A stretch of DNA of 64,000 nt from Flavipsychrobacter sp. (GCA_017849575.1 JAFIGV010000007.1:144734-208733); one strand, 5' to 3'. Positions 54,513 through 63,693 are shown, numbered from the stretch's first letter. Program-made: numbers and translations. Notes: a model not told the origin generated them from the sequence alone.

Positions 54513-55919
54513 ATGGCATACGACGTTATCGTTATTGGCAGTGGTCCCGGCGGATATGTTGCTGCGATCCGTTCTTCACAATTAGGTTTTAAAACAGCAA
54601 TCGTAGAGCGCGAGAGCCTTGGCGGCATCTGTCTCAACTGGGGTTGCATTCCTACCAAGGCCTTGTTGAAAAGTGCGCAGGTAATGGAATACATGAATCA
54701 CTCCAAAGACTATGGTATTGAAGTGACCGGTGCCAAAGCCGATTTTCCGGCCGTGGTAAAACGCAGCCGCGGGGTGGCTGATAAAATGAGTAAGGGCATA
54801 CAGTTCCTGATGCGTAAAAACAAGATCGATGTGATCAACGGTTTTGGAAAACTGAACGCCAAAAAAGAAGTAGAAGTGACCGGCGCCGACGGCAAGACTA
54901 CCGCCTATCAGGCAAAGCATATTGTGCTGGCTACCGGCGGACGTGCGCGTCAGTTGCCTAATCTCCCTATTGATGGCAAAAAGGTAATTGGCTATCGTGA
55001 AGCTATGGTATTGCCGCAGCAACCCAAATCCATGATCGTGGTGGGAAGCGGTGCAATAGGCGTTGAGTTTGCTTACTTCTATCATAGCATGGGCACTAAG
55101 GTGACCATCGTTGAGTTTATGCCGCGCATTGTGCCGGTAGAAGATGAGGATATTTCAAAAGAACTGGAAAAGATCTACAAGAAGAAAGGCATCGAGATCA
55201 TGTCCAATGCTTCAGTAGAAAAAGTGGAAGGCAGCGGAAATGGTGTTAAAGCCACCGTGAAAACCCAAAACGGCGAAGTGACTCTGGAAGCTGATGTGGT
55301 ACTGAGCGCTGTGGGCGTGGTTGCCAATATAGAAAATATAGGACTGGAAACCCTCGGCGTAAAGACAGACAAAGGAAAGATAGTGGTAGATGCCTACTAT
55401 AAAACAAACGTAGATGGCGTGTATGCTATTGGCGATGCCACACCGGGACAGGCATTGGCGCACGTAGCCTCCAAGGAAGCGATCATTTGCCTGGAAGCTA
55501 TTGCCAACAAGGAAGGAAAGTACCATCACAAACCAGAGCCGCTTGACTATGGCAATGTTCCGGGTTGTACCTATTGCTCTCCTGAAATTGCCTCTGTAGG
55601 ACTTACGGAAAAGCAGGCAAAGGAAGCGGGTTACGAGCTTAAAGTCGGCAAGTTTCCGTTCTCAGCATCGGGCAAGGCAAGCGCCGCCGGTGCCATGGAA
55701 GGCTTTGTAAAAGTGATCTTCGATGCTAAGTATGGCGAATGGCTCGGTACACACATGATTGGTGCCAACGTAACAGAAATCATAGCCCAAACTGTGACTG
55801 CCCGCAAGCTGGAAACCACCTGGCAGGAAGTACTCGACAGCATCCACCCGCACCCAACCATGAGCGAAAGCGTAAAAGACGCAATCGAAGTGGCATTGGG
55901 CGAGGCTATCCATCTTTAA
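54513..55919 (+). CDS. lpdA: Dihydrolipoyl dehydrogenase (E3)
   Basis: 468 residues, the usual length for E3. The FAD-binding start is VIVIGSGPGGYVAAIR. The redox-active disulfide is Cys40/Cys45 in LGGICLNWGCIPTKALLK. The NAD domain has MIVVGSGAIGVEFAYFY, and the FAD return motif is GVYAIGDATPGQALAHVA. The catalytic His-Pro pair lies near the C-terminus in SIHPHPTMSESVKDAI. It reoxidises lipoamide for the pyruvate and 2-oxoglutarate dehydrogenase or glycine-cleavage systems. The other E1/E2 genes are not adjacent, so it is a free-standing E3 shared by several complexes. Confidence 0.97.
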   Translation: MAYDVIVIGSGPGGYVAAIRSSQLGFKTAIVERESLGGICLNWGCIPTKALLKSAQVMEYMNHSKDYGIEVTGAKADFPAVVKRSRGVADKMSKGIQFLMRKNKIDVINGFGKLNAKKEVEVTGADGKTTAYQAKHIVLATGGRARQLPNLPIDGKKVIGYREAMVLPQQPKSMIVVGSGAIGVEFAYFYHSMGTKVTIVEFMPRIVPVEDEDISKELEKIYKKKGIEIMSNASVEKVEGSGNGVKATVKTQNGEVTLEADVVLSAVGVVANIENIGLETLGVKTDKGKIVVDAYYKTNVDGVYAIGDATPGQALAHVASKEAIICLEAIANKEGKYHHKPEPLDYGNVPGCTYCSPEIASVGLTEKQAKEAGYELKVGKFPFSASGKASAAGAMEGFVKVIFDAKYGEWLGTHMIGANVTEIIAQTVTARKLETTWQEVLDSIHPHPTMSESVKDAIEVALGEAIHL

Positions 55920-55943
55920 TGAAAAGACTAATCAAGCAATAAA

Positions 55944-55968
55944 AAGCTGCCCATCGGCGGCTTTTTTG
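55944..55968 (+). terminator. Terminator of lpdA
   Basis: An 8-bp stem (55944-55951 with 55956-55963, one G-T pair), four-base loop and a T run. Confidence 0.8.
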
Positions 55969-56184
55969 CTTTTTGGAGCAAATGTAGGGCCGCTTTTATT
56001 ATGACACACTAGCCAGTTCACTTTAGAACAAGCGAGTAAAAGACGGGGAATCCAGAATAAAAGACAACATTCAAAAATGGTCATTGCATTCTGGCGGCAG
56101 GCGGAAAAGCCCCTGCGACAATGCCTCCACCGAAGGCTTCGTTAATGGGTTATCGCTTATCTTGCTGGAAAAAATTACACGCCT

Positions 56185-56634
56185 ATGCTTTCTCTTGCTG
56201 TCGTCAACGGTCCTAACCTCAATCTCGTGGGCCTCCGCGAACCGGAGATATACGGCACACAATCGCTCAATGATTATCTGCAAAGTCTGCGTGAAAAATA
56301 TGCGCAGATTGAATTTTCATTCTACCAGAGCAATGTGGAGGGCGAACTAATCAATTATCTGCAGCAATGTCGCGGCAGGGTAAACGGCATCATTCTCAAT
56401 GCCGGCGCATATACCCATACCAGCATTGCCCTGGCCGATGCGCTGGCGGCCATAGCCCTTCCTGCAGTAGAAGTGCATATATCCAATGTACTGGCCCGCG
56501 AGGACTACCGTAAGACATCCTATATATCCGGTAAGTGCGTGGGAAGCATCAGCGGGCTGGGCCTTCTGGGCTACGAGCTGGCGGTACTTTATTTCCTGAG
56601 CAACCAAGGTGCTACACCTGGCGAAAACCTTTGA
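56185..56634 (+). CDS. aroQ: 3-dehydroquinate dehydratase, type II
   Basis: 149 residues, exactly the type II size. The N-terminus LAVVNGPNLNLVGLREPEIY then GTQ contains the conserved NGPNLN loop and, in REPEIYG, the catalytic Tyr of the lid. Further on are ILNAGAYTHTSIALADAL and VHISNVLAREDYRKTSYIS, which complete the active site. It converts 3-dehydroquinate to 3-dehydroshikimate in the shikimate pathway and forms dodecamers in known cases. Its last 23 bp overlap the end of fmt on the other strand. The gene is single. Confidence 0.96.
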   Translation: MLSLAVVNGPNLNLVGLREPEIYGTQSLNDYLQSLREKYAQIEFSFYQSNVEGELINYLQQCRGRVNGIILNAGAYTHTSIALADALAAIALPAVEVHISNVLAREDYRKTSYISGKCVGSISGLGLLGYELAVLYFLSNQGATPGENL

Positions 56635-57550
56635 GAAACTCCGTTACCAACATTCTTTTCTTTCCTTCCAGTTGTATTTCATCGAGATAAACCCAGCCGT
56701 CGCTTGCAGCCATGCGAAGAAAGGTTTTGTGATCTGTATCGACCATGCCAGGCGAGGCTGTAGTGGCATCGGTCACCCCATGTGCGGCAAAGACCTTAAG
56801 TTGTTTTCCCTGCAACAGGGTATAGGCAGCGGGATAAGGGGACAAACCGCGAATATGGTTGCAGACAACCATGGTGGATTGCTGCCAGTCAATGCGTGTA
56901 TCTTCCTTAAAAATCTTAGGAGCATGCTTCAACGCAGAAGCTTCGGTTACCTTTTGGGGCTGTTCCTGAAGGGTGCCCTCGGCCAATCCTTTTACCGTCG
57001 TCACCAGCAGTTCGGCTCCGGCATACATAAGCTTGTCGTGCAGCGTACCGGCATTGTCTGTTGGGGCTATAGGTACACTTTGCTGCAGTAAAATATCGCC
57101 GGTATCTATTTCATGCTTTAACCGAAAGGTGGTCACGCCGGTTTCCCTTTCACCGTTCATGATAGCGCGATTGATCGGGGCAGCGCCACGGTACTGAGGC
57201 AACAATGAAGCATGAACATTGATCGTTCCCATTGGCGGCATATTCCAGACCAGCTCAGGCAGCATCCTGAAGGCAACAACGACCTGTAGATCGGCCTGAA
57301 AGCTGCGTAAGGTTTCCAGAAATTCGGGCTGCTTTAGTCGCTCGGGTTGCAATATGGGAAACCCTTTTTCCATAGCATACCTTTTTACCGCAGACGCCTG
57401 CAACTGCATACCACGGCCTGCCGGTTTATCGGGCGCGGTGACTACGGCCACAATGTTTGCACCAGCGGCCACGAGGGCATCAAGACAGGCCACTGCAAAT
57501 TCCGGAGTTCCTAAAAAAACGATCCTCAGCTCATTGTATGATTTCATCAA
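56612..57550 (-). CDS. fmt: Methionyl-tRNA formyltransferase
   Basis: 312 residues, usual for Fmt. The N-terminal formyl-transfer domain has VFLGTPEFAVACLDAL, AFRMLPELVWNMPPMGTINV then HASLLPQYRGAAP. The tetrahydrofolate-site residues Asn, His and Asp of the family are visible in INVHASLLPQYRG and RLKHEIDTGDILLQ. The C-terminal OB-like domain (FKEDTRIDWQQSTMVVCNHI, then RGLSPYPAAYTLLQ) binds tRNA. It adds the formyl group to initiator Met-tRNA. It is divergent from the ECF sigma gene and convergent with aroQ. Confidence 0.96.
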   Translation of the reverse strand: MMKSYNELRIVFLGTPEFAVACLDALVAAGANIVAVVTAPDKPAGRGMQLQASAVKRYAMEKGFPILQPERLKQPEFLETLRSFQADLQVVVAFRMLPELVWNMPPMGTINVHASLLPQYRGAAPINRAIMNGERETGVTTFRLKHEIDTGDILLQQSVPIAPTDNAGTLHDKLMYAGAELLVTTVKGLAEGTLQEQPQKVTEASALKHAPKIFKEDTRIDWQQSTMVVCNHIRGLSPYPAAYTLLQGKQLKVFAAHGVTDATTASPGMVDTDHKTFLRMAASDGWVYLDEIQLEGKKRMLVTEFLKGFRQV

Positions 57551-57673
57551 TTCTATTATTCAATTTTACTTAACAAAGCCCAGCACGAAAACTGCAAAAC
57601 TAAGGGAGGAAAGTATTTTGCGCCTGTCCATTAAACTTTTGCACGCAACTTCCGTCAAAAATGCTGTTTTGTT

Positions 57674-58237
57674 ATGAAGCCATCAACTGCAGTTTCCGTT
57701 CCCGACCATGTGCTGCTCGCATCTTTTCGGCAGGAGCAAACGAAGGAACAAGCCTTCACACAGCTTATGAAACAGTATCAGGAACGACTGTACTGGCACA
57801 TACGCCGGCTGGTGGTGGAGCACGAAGATACCAACGACATTTTGCAGAACGTATTTTTAAAGGTCTGGAAAAGCCTTGCCGACTTCAGAGAACAGGCCAA
57901 TCTTTACACCTGGCTCTACAGGATTGCCACCAACGAGTCCCTCACCTGGATAGAGCAGCAAAAAAAACGGGCGAGCGTCTCGCTGAGCGATGATGAAAAT
58001 CCTGTAGCGGCGCGGCTGGAGGCACAAAAAGGCTTTGATGCCAACAAACTGGAGTGGAAACTGCAAAAAGCCATTCAAAGCCTGCCGGAAAAACAAAGAG
58101 TGGTCTTTACGCTCCGGTATTACGACGAGATGCCTTACGAACAGATGGCCTCGGTGCTGGAAACGTCGGAAGGTGCGTTGAAAGCCTCTTACCATCATGC
58201 TGTTAAAAAAGTGGAACATTACCTGTTGAACCTTTAA
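57674..58237 (+). CDS. ECF RNA polymerase sigma factor
   Basis: 187 residues with only regions 2 and 4. Region 2 reads AFTQLMKQYQERLYWHIRRL then EDTNDILQNVFLKVWKSL, with the DxxDxxQxxF/L and W-K-x-L core contacts. Region 4 (SLPEKQRVVFTLRYYDEMPY then EQMASVLETSEGALKASYHH) is the -35-recognising helix-turn-helix. The pattern is of the Bacteroidota ECF group regulated by adjacent membrane proteins. It is followed after 30 bp by the membrane protein and after that by the CpxP-like gene, so it is the first gene of a three-gene operon. Confidence 0.93.
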   Translation: MKPSTAVSVPDHVLLASFRQEQTKEQAFTQLMKQYQERLYWHIRRLVVEHEDTNDILQNVFLKVWKSLADFREQANLYTWLYRIATNESLTWIEQQKKRASVSLSDDENPVAARLEAQKGFDANKLEWKLQKAIQSLPEKQRVVFTLRYYDEMPYEQMASVLETSEGALKASYHHAVKKVEHYLLNL

Positions 58238-58267
58238 ACTTTTATTCGATTGTTGAGTCAATGAATT

Positions 58268-58807
58268 ATGAAGCAGGACTACACAATATCCGATGAACTG
58301 CGTGCCCTGGGAAGTCCTCTGGAGGCCTTTTCGAGGAAAATGCCTTTTGACATACCCGCAGATTACTTTGCAGGCTTTGAAGCGGCAATGCACACGCGGG
58401 TGACCGAAGCCTCATTACCCCAGGCAAAGAATCAGGAAGCAGCATTTGCTGTGCCCGAAGGATATTTCGACCAATTACCCCGGGAGGTACTTGCCAAAAT
58501 CGACGGGAGAAAGGAGAACAAGTCGAAAACAATTGTGATCACAAAAAACTGGTGGCTGCCCGTACGTGCTGCTGCTGCAATATTTCTGTTGTTGCTCGGT
58601 GGGTGGGTTTACCGGTCTGCATTAGTAAACAGGAGCTTCGACAGCAGGCTGGCCTCCGTTCCCGATGCCAGTCTGAGTGCCTACGTCATACAGACATCTT
58701 CCGACCTGAATACAGAAAAAATATTAGCCGGTGATCCGGTAAAGCTGCAAGTACCGCTTACCGAAGAAGAAATAACTCAATACCTTGATGACACCGGCTG
58801 GCAATAA
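58268..58807 (+). CDS. Single-span membrane protein, putative anti-sigma partner
   Basis: 179 residues. The first 95 are cytosolic and include two repeats of a Pro-x-x-Tyr-Phe motif (DIPADYFAGFEAAM and AVPEGYFDQLPREV), which recur in Bacteroidota proteins next to ECF sigma factors. A membrane helix covers about 98-117 (WWLPVRAAAAIFLLLLGGW), followed by a short periplasmic part ending EEEITQYLDDTGWQ. The classic zinc anti-sigma motif (HxxxCxxC) is absent. Location between sigma and CpxP-like genes makes a sigma-binding role likely, but it is not proven by sequence. Confidence 0.75.
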   Translation: MKQDYTISDELRALGSPLEAFSRKMPFDIPADYFAGFEAAMHTRVTEASLPQAKNQEAAFAVPEGYFDQLPREVLAKIDGRKENKSKTIVITKNWWLPVRAAAAIFLLLLGGWVYRSALVNRSFDSRLASVPDASLSAYVIQTSSDLNTEKILAGDPVKLQVPLTEEEITQYLDDTGWQ

Positions 58808-58821
58808 AAAACATTTAGAAA

Positions 58822-59265
58822 ATGTGCAAACTAAAAAAGGCTCCTCTTCTTCTCTTGATCATGATACTGCTCATGCATACCGTGGCTCTGGCACAGGAGC
58901 GCAGACAGGAAAGGATACATGCCCTTAAAGTAACCTTTATAACGGATAAGCTCAAGCTGAGTGCCGGACAGGCCGAAAAATTCTGGCCGGTGTACCAACA
59001 ATACGAAGAAGACCTGAAGGCGCTGCGGCGGCGATTTATGCAGCAGTATAAAAAAGGAACCGAACACCTTTCGGAGCAGGATGCCCGAAGGAATATTGAA
59101 GACAACCTCGACTATCAGGAACAACTGATCCTGCTGAAACGCCGTTATCAGGAATCATTTCTAAAAGTGATCTCTGCAAAGCAACTTAACGAGCTGTATG
59201 TAGCGGAAAGGGAATTCAGACAATTACTGATTCAGAAACTGAGGGAGCGGCGAAGCAGACGATAG
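58822..59265 (+). CDS. CpxP/Spy-like periplasmic protein
   Basis: 147 residues with a signal peptide (LLLLIMILLMHTVALAQERR). The mature protein is helical with many charged residues: TFITDKLKLSAGQAEKFWPV, then YQQYEEDLKALRRRFMQQYK, then NLDYQEQLILLKRRYQES. The layout (helix, LSxxQAEKFWPxY, helix, LLxLKxRYxExF) is the Spy/CpxP/CnrX-like family of periplasmic sensors and chaperones. It follows the membrane protein by 14 bp and probably reports envelope or metal stress to the ECF sigma factor. Confidence 0.82.
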   Translation: MCKLKKAPLLLLIMILLMHTVALAQERRQERIHALKVTFITDKLKLSAGQAEKFWPVYQQYEEDLKALRRRFMQQYKKGTEHLSEQDARRNIEDNLDYQEQLILLKRRYQESFLKVISAKQLNELYVAEREFRQLLIQKLRERRSRR

Positions 59266-59271
59266 CTGTTG

Positions 59272-60018
59272 TTACAATTTACCAAAGGGCTTTGCCACAT
59301 CATGGTAAAAAAGAAACTCCCAGCCCTCATCCCTGCCCCTTCGGGCATATTGTGCACGTAGTTCCATGGCCTTTTGTCCGTCAAAGTCATACTTGGCTAC
59401 ATACTTCATCTTTAACTGCTTGAGCTGAGGAGCTTCATCGCCTCCAAAAAAGATTTTCTCCTTGCCGTCCTCACACAGGAATACAATATGACCCGGGCAA
59501 TGTCCGCCGGAGTGCATGAAATGAATATGGTCGCCGATATGACCTTCCTTCCCTTCAAGCCAACTTACCTGCCCCGAGGAGAACAGGGGTTCAAGTTCTT
59601 CCGGCACATAAGAGGGAGCGCCTTGCCGCAATGCCTGATCGGCCTCATCGCGATAAATGTAGTAGGTGGCATTGGGAAAGGTGGGCTGAATGATCCCTGC
59701 ATCGCTCTTGTAAGTAACCCCGCCAGCATGGTCTTTGTGCAGATGCGACAACAGCACTTTGGTAACCTGCGCAGGTTCGTAGCCACACAAACGAATATTG
59801 TGATGGAGCTGAAGCGTGCCGTCTTTCTCCCGGAATCCAAGTCCGGTGTCGAAGACCAGCAGATCGTTTGCGGTAGCGACCAGAAAAGGTTGCACTTCCA
59901 CCAGTAAAGACCCTACAGGCCGGTCGTTCAGCTCATGTTCGGCCTCATCGAAAGGCACAAAAATCTTGTCATGTCCTATCGTAAAAACACCTTCCGAAAG
60001 CGGATATATCCTTGCCAT
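59272..60018 (-). CDS. Metallo-beta-lactamase-fold hydrolase
   Basis: 248 residues. The zinc motif is complete: SHLHKDHAGGVTY (HxHxDH), with HSGGHCPGHIVFL as the third His and FFGGDEAPQL as the bridging Asp. No signal peptide is visible. Glyoxalase II, lactonase and quorum-quenching enzymes share this fold; the N-terminal half (LSEGVFTIGHDKIFVPFDEA then FLVATANDLLVFDTGLGFRE) is close to the AiiA-like or YflN-like branch, but the substrate is unknown. It follows rodA by 12 bp on the same strand. Confidence 0.88.
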   Translation of the reverse strand: MARIYPLSEGVFTIGHDKIFVPFDEAEHELNDRPVGSLLVEVQPFLVATANDLLVFDTGLGFREKDGTLQLHHNIRLCGYEPAQVTKVLLSHLHKDHAGGVTYKSDAGIIQPTFPNATYYIYRDEADQALRQGAPSYVPEELEPLFSSGQVSWLEGKEGHIGDHIHFMHSGGHCPGHIVFLCEDGKEKIFFGGDEAPQLKQLKMKYVAKYDFDGQKAMELRAQYARRGRDEGWEFLFYHDVAKPFGKL

Positions 60019-60030
60019 ACGCCCGCAAAT

Positions 60031-61362
60031 TTAGCGTATCATCACCTGACGATCCACATCGAGCCGCAGCAGAATGAAAATGAGCACACTGAACGAAAGC
60101 AGTGAAGATCCGCCATAGCTAAGCAAAGGCAATGTGATGCCGATAACGGGCGCCAGGCCTATAGTCATGGAGATATTGATGGCAAAGTGAAAAAACAAAA
60201 TAGACGCAACGCAATAAGCATATACCCGGCTGAAATCGGACCGCTGACGTTCTGCAAGAAAGAGTATCCTTAGGATGAGAAAAACATACACGAGTACCAG
60301 AACAGCACTGCCAACGAAACCAAATTGTTCGCCTACGGCACAGAAAATAAAGTCAGTATTCTGCTCCGGCACAAAATCGTTTTTGGTGGAGGTGCCGTTG
60401 AGAAAGCCCTTACCCCAAAGTCCGCCCGAGCCGATGGCTATCTTAGACTGCGTAACATTATAGTCCGAGGCGTTCTCCTTTTTCTTCTTAATATCTTCAT
60501 CGGAATAAGAGGCGCTGATATAGTCTTCCGGCACATCGCGCCCGAGCATGGAATAAATACGATCTATCTGGTAACCCTTTAGTACGTGTTTGAACGTGAA
60601 CGGAACCAGAAACTGTGAAAAGCCGACCCCTACGCCCCACACGCCTATGATCAGAAAAAGGATGACCACATTTCTTTTGATGGCATTACGCAGCAGTATT
60701 CCCCCCAGCACGCCCAGACCGGTGAGTATGAAAAAGAGAACCAGCCGGTCAACAAGCAGCGAGGCAAGGGTGAGGGCCACACCCGAAAAGCCAACGATAA
60801 GAACAATATTGGGAAGCCCCTCGCGATACATCACCAGGAAAAAAGAAAAGTACACAAGGGCCAGCCCGGTCTCGTCCTGCAAAATGATGATGGCCGCCGG
60901 CACCAGAGCGATAGCTACGCCCACCAGCCTGTGTTTCAGCGAGCGAAAGTCCGTCTCCGGCAAAGAAAGGAATTTGGCAAGGGCCAGCGCCGTGAAGATC
61001 TTACAAACTTCCCCCGGCTGAAAACGTGCCCCACCCACCCCCAGCCAGGAGTGAGAACCTTTCACATCCTGCCCGGCAAATATGGTGATGATGAGCAAGG
61101 CAATGCCAATGGTGTAAAACAGAAATGCAAAACTCGAAAAAAATTTGCTGTCCGTCCAAAGGATAATGATCCCCACAAAAAGGGAAATCCCTAAGAAGGT
61201 AAACTGCTTCATGTAGTCTTTTCCCATCATAAAGATGGTGGGATCGGTGCTGCGATGCACCACCGAAAAAACAGCCAGCAACCCTATGGCTACCAGAAGC
61301 AGGTAGAGCAGAAACGTTACGGCATCCACCCGGCTGAAAATAGATTTTTTCTCGTTGCTCAT
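60031..61362 (-). CDS. rodA: Peptidoglycan polymerase RodA
   Basis: 443 residues with about ten membrane helices of the SEDS family (RodA/FtsW/SpoVE), the glycosyltransferase that polymerises lipid II. Family segments are GGARFQPGEVCKIFTALALA, IILQDETGLALVYFSFF, GGLWGKGFLNGTSTKNDFVP then EQNTDFIFCAVGEQFGFVG, and GITLPLLSYGGSSLLS. The conserved catalytic Asp region is present in QDETGLALVY. It follows mrdA by 7 bp, its partner transpeptidase for side-wall synthesis. Length is slightly above the 370-430 typical of the family, from extra cytosolic loops. Confidence 0.95.
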   Translation of the reverse strand: MSNEKKSIFSRVDAVTFLLYLLLVAIGLLAVFSVVHRSTDPTIFMMGKDYMKQFTFLGISLFVGIIILWTDSKFFSSFAFLFYTIGIALLIITIFAGQDVKGSHSWLGVGGARFQPGEVCKIFTALALAKFLSLPETDFRSLKHRLVGVAIALVPAAIIILQDETGLALVYFSFFLVMYREGLPNIVLIVGFSGVALTLASLLVDRLVLFFILTGLGVLGGILLRNAIKRNVVILFLIIGVWGVGVGFSQFLVPFTFKHVLKGYQIDRIYSMLGRDVPEDYISASYSDEDIKKKKENASDYNVTQSKIAIGSGGLWGKGFLNGTSTKNDFVPEQNTDFIFCAVGEQFGFVGSAVLVLVYVFLILRILFLAERQRSDFSRVYAYCVASILFFHFAINISMTIGLAPVIGITLPLLSYGGSSLLSFSVLIFILLRLDVDRQVMIR

Positions 61363-61369
61363 TGTCTGC

Positions 61370-63415
61370 TTAACGGGGCTTTAAAATTTTGGGGAGGGGT
61401 CTGCCCAGTCGATTTTCAAACCATCGGCGCAGCAGTACAGAGTCGCGGGCACGCTGTGTGCTGTCTGCTATTCTTTTCCTTTCCATCTTCAGTTCCCAGC
61501 GCTCTGCATCCTTTCTCTTTTGTGCAGAGTCTATGGCATAGATATATGGGTTGATCAGTTTGGCATTATACAAACGATCTTCAAGATGCCTGCGATTGGT
61601 GGCTATGCTGTCGGTAAGGTATTTTTCAATCATCAGGCTTGCCACCGGTCCGGCCCATGTAGCACCAAAACCCGCATTTTCCACCACTACAGCAATGGCA
61701 ATCTTTGGGTTGACCCGGGGGGCAAAAGCAACGAATACCGAATGGTCTTTCATCTTCATCGCCTGTCCGTGGACCACCGCTTTATTTTCTACGGTACCGG
61801 TCTTGGCACATATCTCAATACCGGGGAGTTGCGCCACCCGGCCGGTACCATGTTCCACTACATCCTGCATACCCTTGCCGATGATGGTGAACACCGTATC
61901 GGGAGTATTGGGAAGTGGCTTATGCCGCACCCTGAACCGGCTGAGCAAAGTATCGTTCGGATCATTGTCGATGGCCCGTACAAAATGCGGTGTGTAGTAG
62001 TAGCCTTTGTTGGCAATGATACACATGGCGTTGGCCAGTTGCAGCGGCGTAAGTGCAATTTCACCCTGCCCCATGCCCACAAACAGATTGGTACAGGAGT
62101 TCCAGCTTCCGTTGTAGCGATCGTTATACCAGGATGAGTCGGGTACGAAGCCTTTTCCCTCATAGGGAATATCCACACCGGTAGGATGCCCGAACCCGAA
62201 GTTATACATATACTGCGCCCAGGCTTCTAACCCTTTCTTTACACCGCCATAGCGCTTTGCATCCTCTACAAGCCTGAAGATGTGCACGAAATACGCATTG
62301 CAGGAATTAGCCAGCGCCAGCCTTAGATTGGCCGCGTGACCGCCACCATTGTGGGTGCAGGCAATACGCCGTCCACAGGCATAGTATCCGCCAAAGCAAG
62401 GATAGCCAAAGGAAGGTGTAATGGCGCCTACATCGAGCGCCACAAGGCCCGTCATGGGCTTCATGGTAGAACCGGGATTGTAGGCGGCCTGAGTGGCCCG
62501 GTTGAACAAAGGATGCCGGGCGTCAGAAAAAAGCATCGAAAAGTTCCGGGTCCGTTCCCGCCCTTTGAGCAGGTTGGGATCGAAGCTCGGACTGCTTACA
62601 AGCGAAAGAATGCCGCCCGTGGACGGGTCTATAGCCACCACACTGCCGATCTTATTGACCATAAGCTTTTCAGCATATTCCTGCAATTGGGCGTCCACAT
62701 AGAGCTGCAGGGTTTTGCCCGCAAGGGCAGGAGTATCGAGAGCGCCTTGTTTGTAGGATTCGCGAGGACGGTTGAAGTTGTCGCGCTCAAAGTAATAAAC
62801 TCCTCTCTGGCCGCGCAGCACTTCTTCATAGCTCGATTCCAGGCCATTCATACCCACATAGTCGCCCTGCCGGTACGAGCGATACCTTTCTTTATCCAGC
62901 ATTCTCGGAGACACTTCGCCGATATAGCCGAGAAAGATGCCTGCGCTGCCATTGGGATAAGACCGGATAGAACGCTCCAGTAACTCGAAGCCATCGAACA
63001 AAAACATGTTCTCTTTAAATCTGGCCGTTTGTGCAGCCGATAGCTGTTCGATAAAAACACTTTGCCGCATATTTCCGTTACGGATGCGGGTTTTCAGCAG
63101 AGTTTTTTCAAAAGTCTCGCGGTCCATATCCAGGGCACTGCACAAGGCCATCGTGTCGAGGTTGTGCGAGACCTTGGTGGGTGTGACCATAAGATCGTAA
63201 ACCACTTCATTAAAGCACATGGTTCTGCCCTTACGATCAATGATCACGCCGCGCGGCGGATAGACTACTTTGCGAAAAATGGCAATATCGTTCGCCATCA
63301 CCTTATACTTATCCTCAAAAAGCTGCAGAAACAGCAGCCTGATCAGTATTACGAGGGCAACACCGATAAAAATGAAGCGGATGATGAACTGGCGGGAACT
63401 CGCCGGAGACGACAT
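61370..63415 (-). CDS. mrdA: Penicillin-binding protein 2
   Basis: 681 residues. A short cytosolic start and one membrane helix are followed by the N-terminal PBP dimerisation domain (PPRGVIIDRKGRTMCFNEVV) and the transpeptidase domain. The active-site nucleophile is Ser316 in NPGSTMKPMTG. Other transpeptidase motifs are SCN (in ALANSCNAYFVH) and KTG (in EICAKTGTVENKA). It cross-links peptidoglycan during elongation together with RodA. Orthologues usually lie next to mreC/mreD; here the upstream neighbour is a tRNA and a mobile-element fragment. Confidence 0.95.
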   Translation of the reverse strand: MSSPASSRQFIIRFIFIGVALVILIRLLFLQLFEDKYKVMANDIAIFRKVVYPPRGVIIDRKGRTMCFNEVVYDLMVTPTKVSHNLDTMALCSALDMDRETFEKTLLKTRIRNGNMRQSVFIEQLSAAQTARFKENMFLFDGFELLERSIRSYPNGSAGIFLGYIGEVSPRMLDKERYRSYRQGDYVGMNGLESSYEEVLRGQRGVYYFERDNFNRPRESYKQGALDTPALAGKTLQLYVDAQLQEYAEKLMVNKIGSVVAIDPSTGGILSLVSSPSFDPNLLKGRERTRNFSMLFSDARHPLFNRATQAAYNPGSTMKPMTGLVALDVGAITPSFGYPCFGGYYACGRRIACTHNGGGHAANLRLALANSCNAYFVHIFRLVEDAKRYGGVKKGLEAWAQYMYNFGFGHPTGVDIPYEGKGFVPDSSWYNDRYNGSWNSCTNLFVGMGQGEIALTPLQLANAMCIIANKGYYYTPHFVRAIDNDPNDTLLSRFRVRHKPLPNTPDTVFTIIGKGMQDVVEHGTGRVAQLPGIEICAKTGTVENKAVVHGQAMKMKDHSVFVAFAPRVNPKIAIAVVVENAGFGATWAGPVASLMIEKYLTDSIATNRRHLEDRLYNAKLINPYIYAIDSAQKRKDAERWELKMERKRIADSTQRARDSVLLRRWFENRLGRPLPKILKPR

Positions 63416-63566
63416 GTTTAGTAGAAATTAACAGGACACAAAGCGGATACAAACCTACTCGAAAAACACGATTCTAAAAGGTTAAAGCAACTTTCCGGTA
63501 AAGATTTTTTGCAGCGGTATGGAATAGAATCTCTCCTATCGTCAAAATAAATTTGTGACAAAGATT

Positions 63567-63596
63567 TTGGCTTTTTAAAATCGGAACTTACATTTG
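63567..63596 (+). promoter_or_regulatory. Promoter of the tRNA-Gln gene
   Basis: TTG at 63567-63569, a 19-nt spacer and an exact TACATTTG at 63589-63596; the tRNA starts 17 nt later, as expected for a short leader. Confidence 0.8.
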
Positions 63597-63613
63597 CAAC
63601 CCGCAAGACGGAT

Positions 63614-63684
63614 AGTCCGATGGTGTAAAGGTAGCACAACTGATTTTGGTTCAGTTAGTCTTGGTTCGAATCCAGGTCGGACTA
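63614..63684 (+). tRNA. tRNA-Gln (anticodon TTG)
   Basis: A 71-nt cloverleaf: acceptor arms AGTCCGA and TCGGACT with discriminator A; D arm with GTG/CAC; anticodon stem ACTGA/TCAGT with loop TTTTGGT, giving anticodon TTG; T stem CTTGG/CCAGG with loop TTCGAAT. The 3' CCA is not encoded. Confidence 0.95.
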
Positions 63685-63693
63685 CGCAAAAAC

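Noticed and set aside
63418..63639. 73-residue minus-strand frame upstream of mrdA
   Set aside because: It covers the tRNA-Gln promoter and part of the tRNA in antisense and has no protein-like features.
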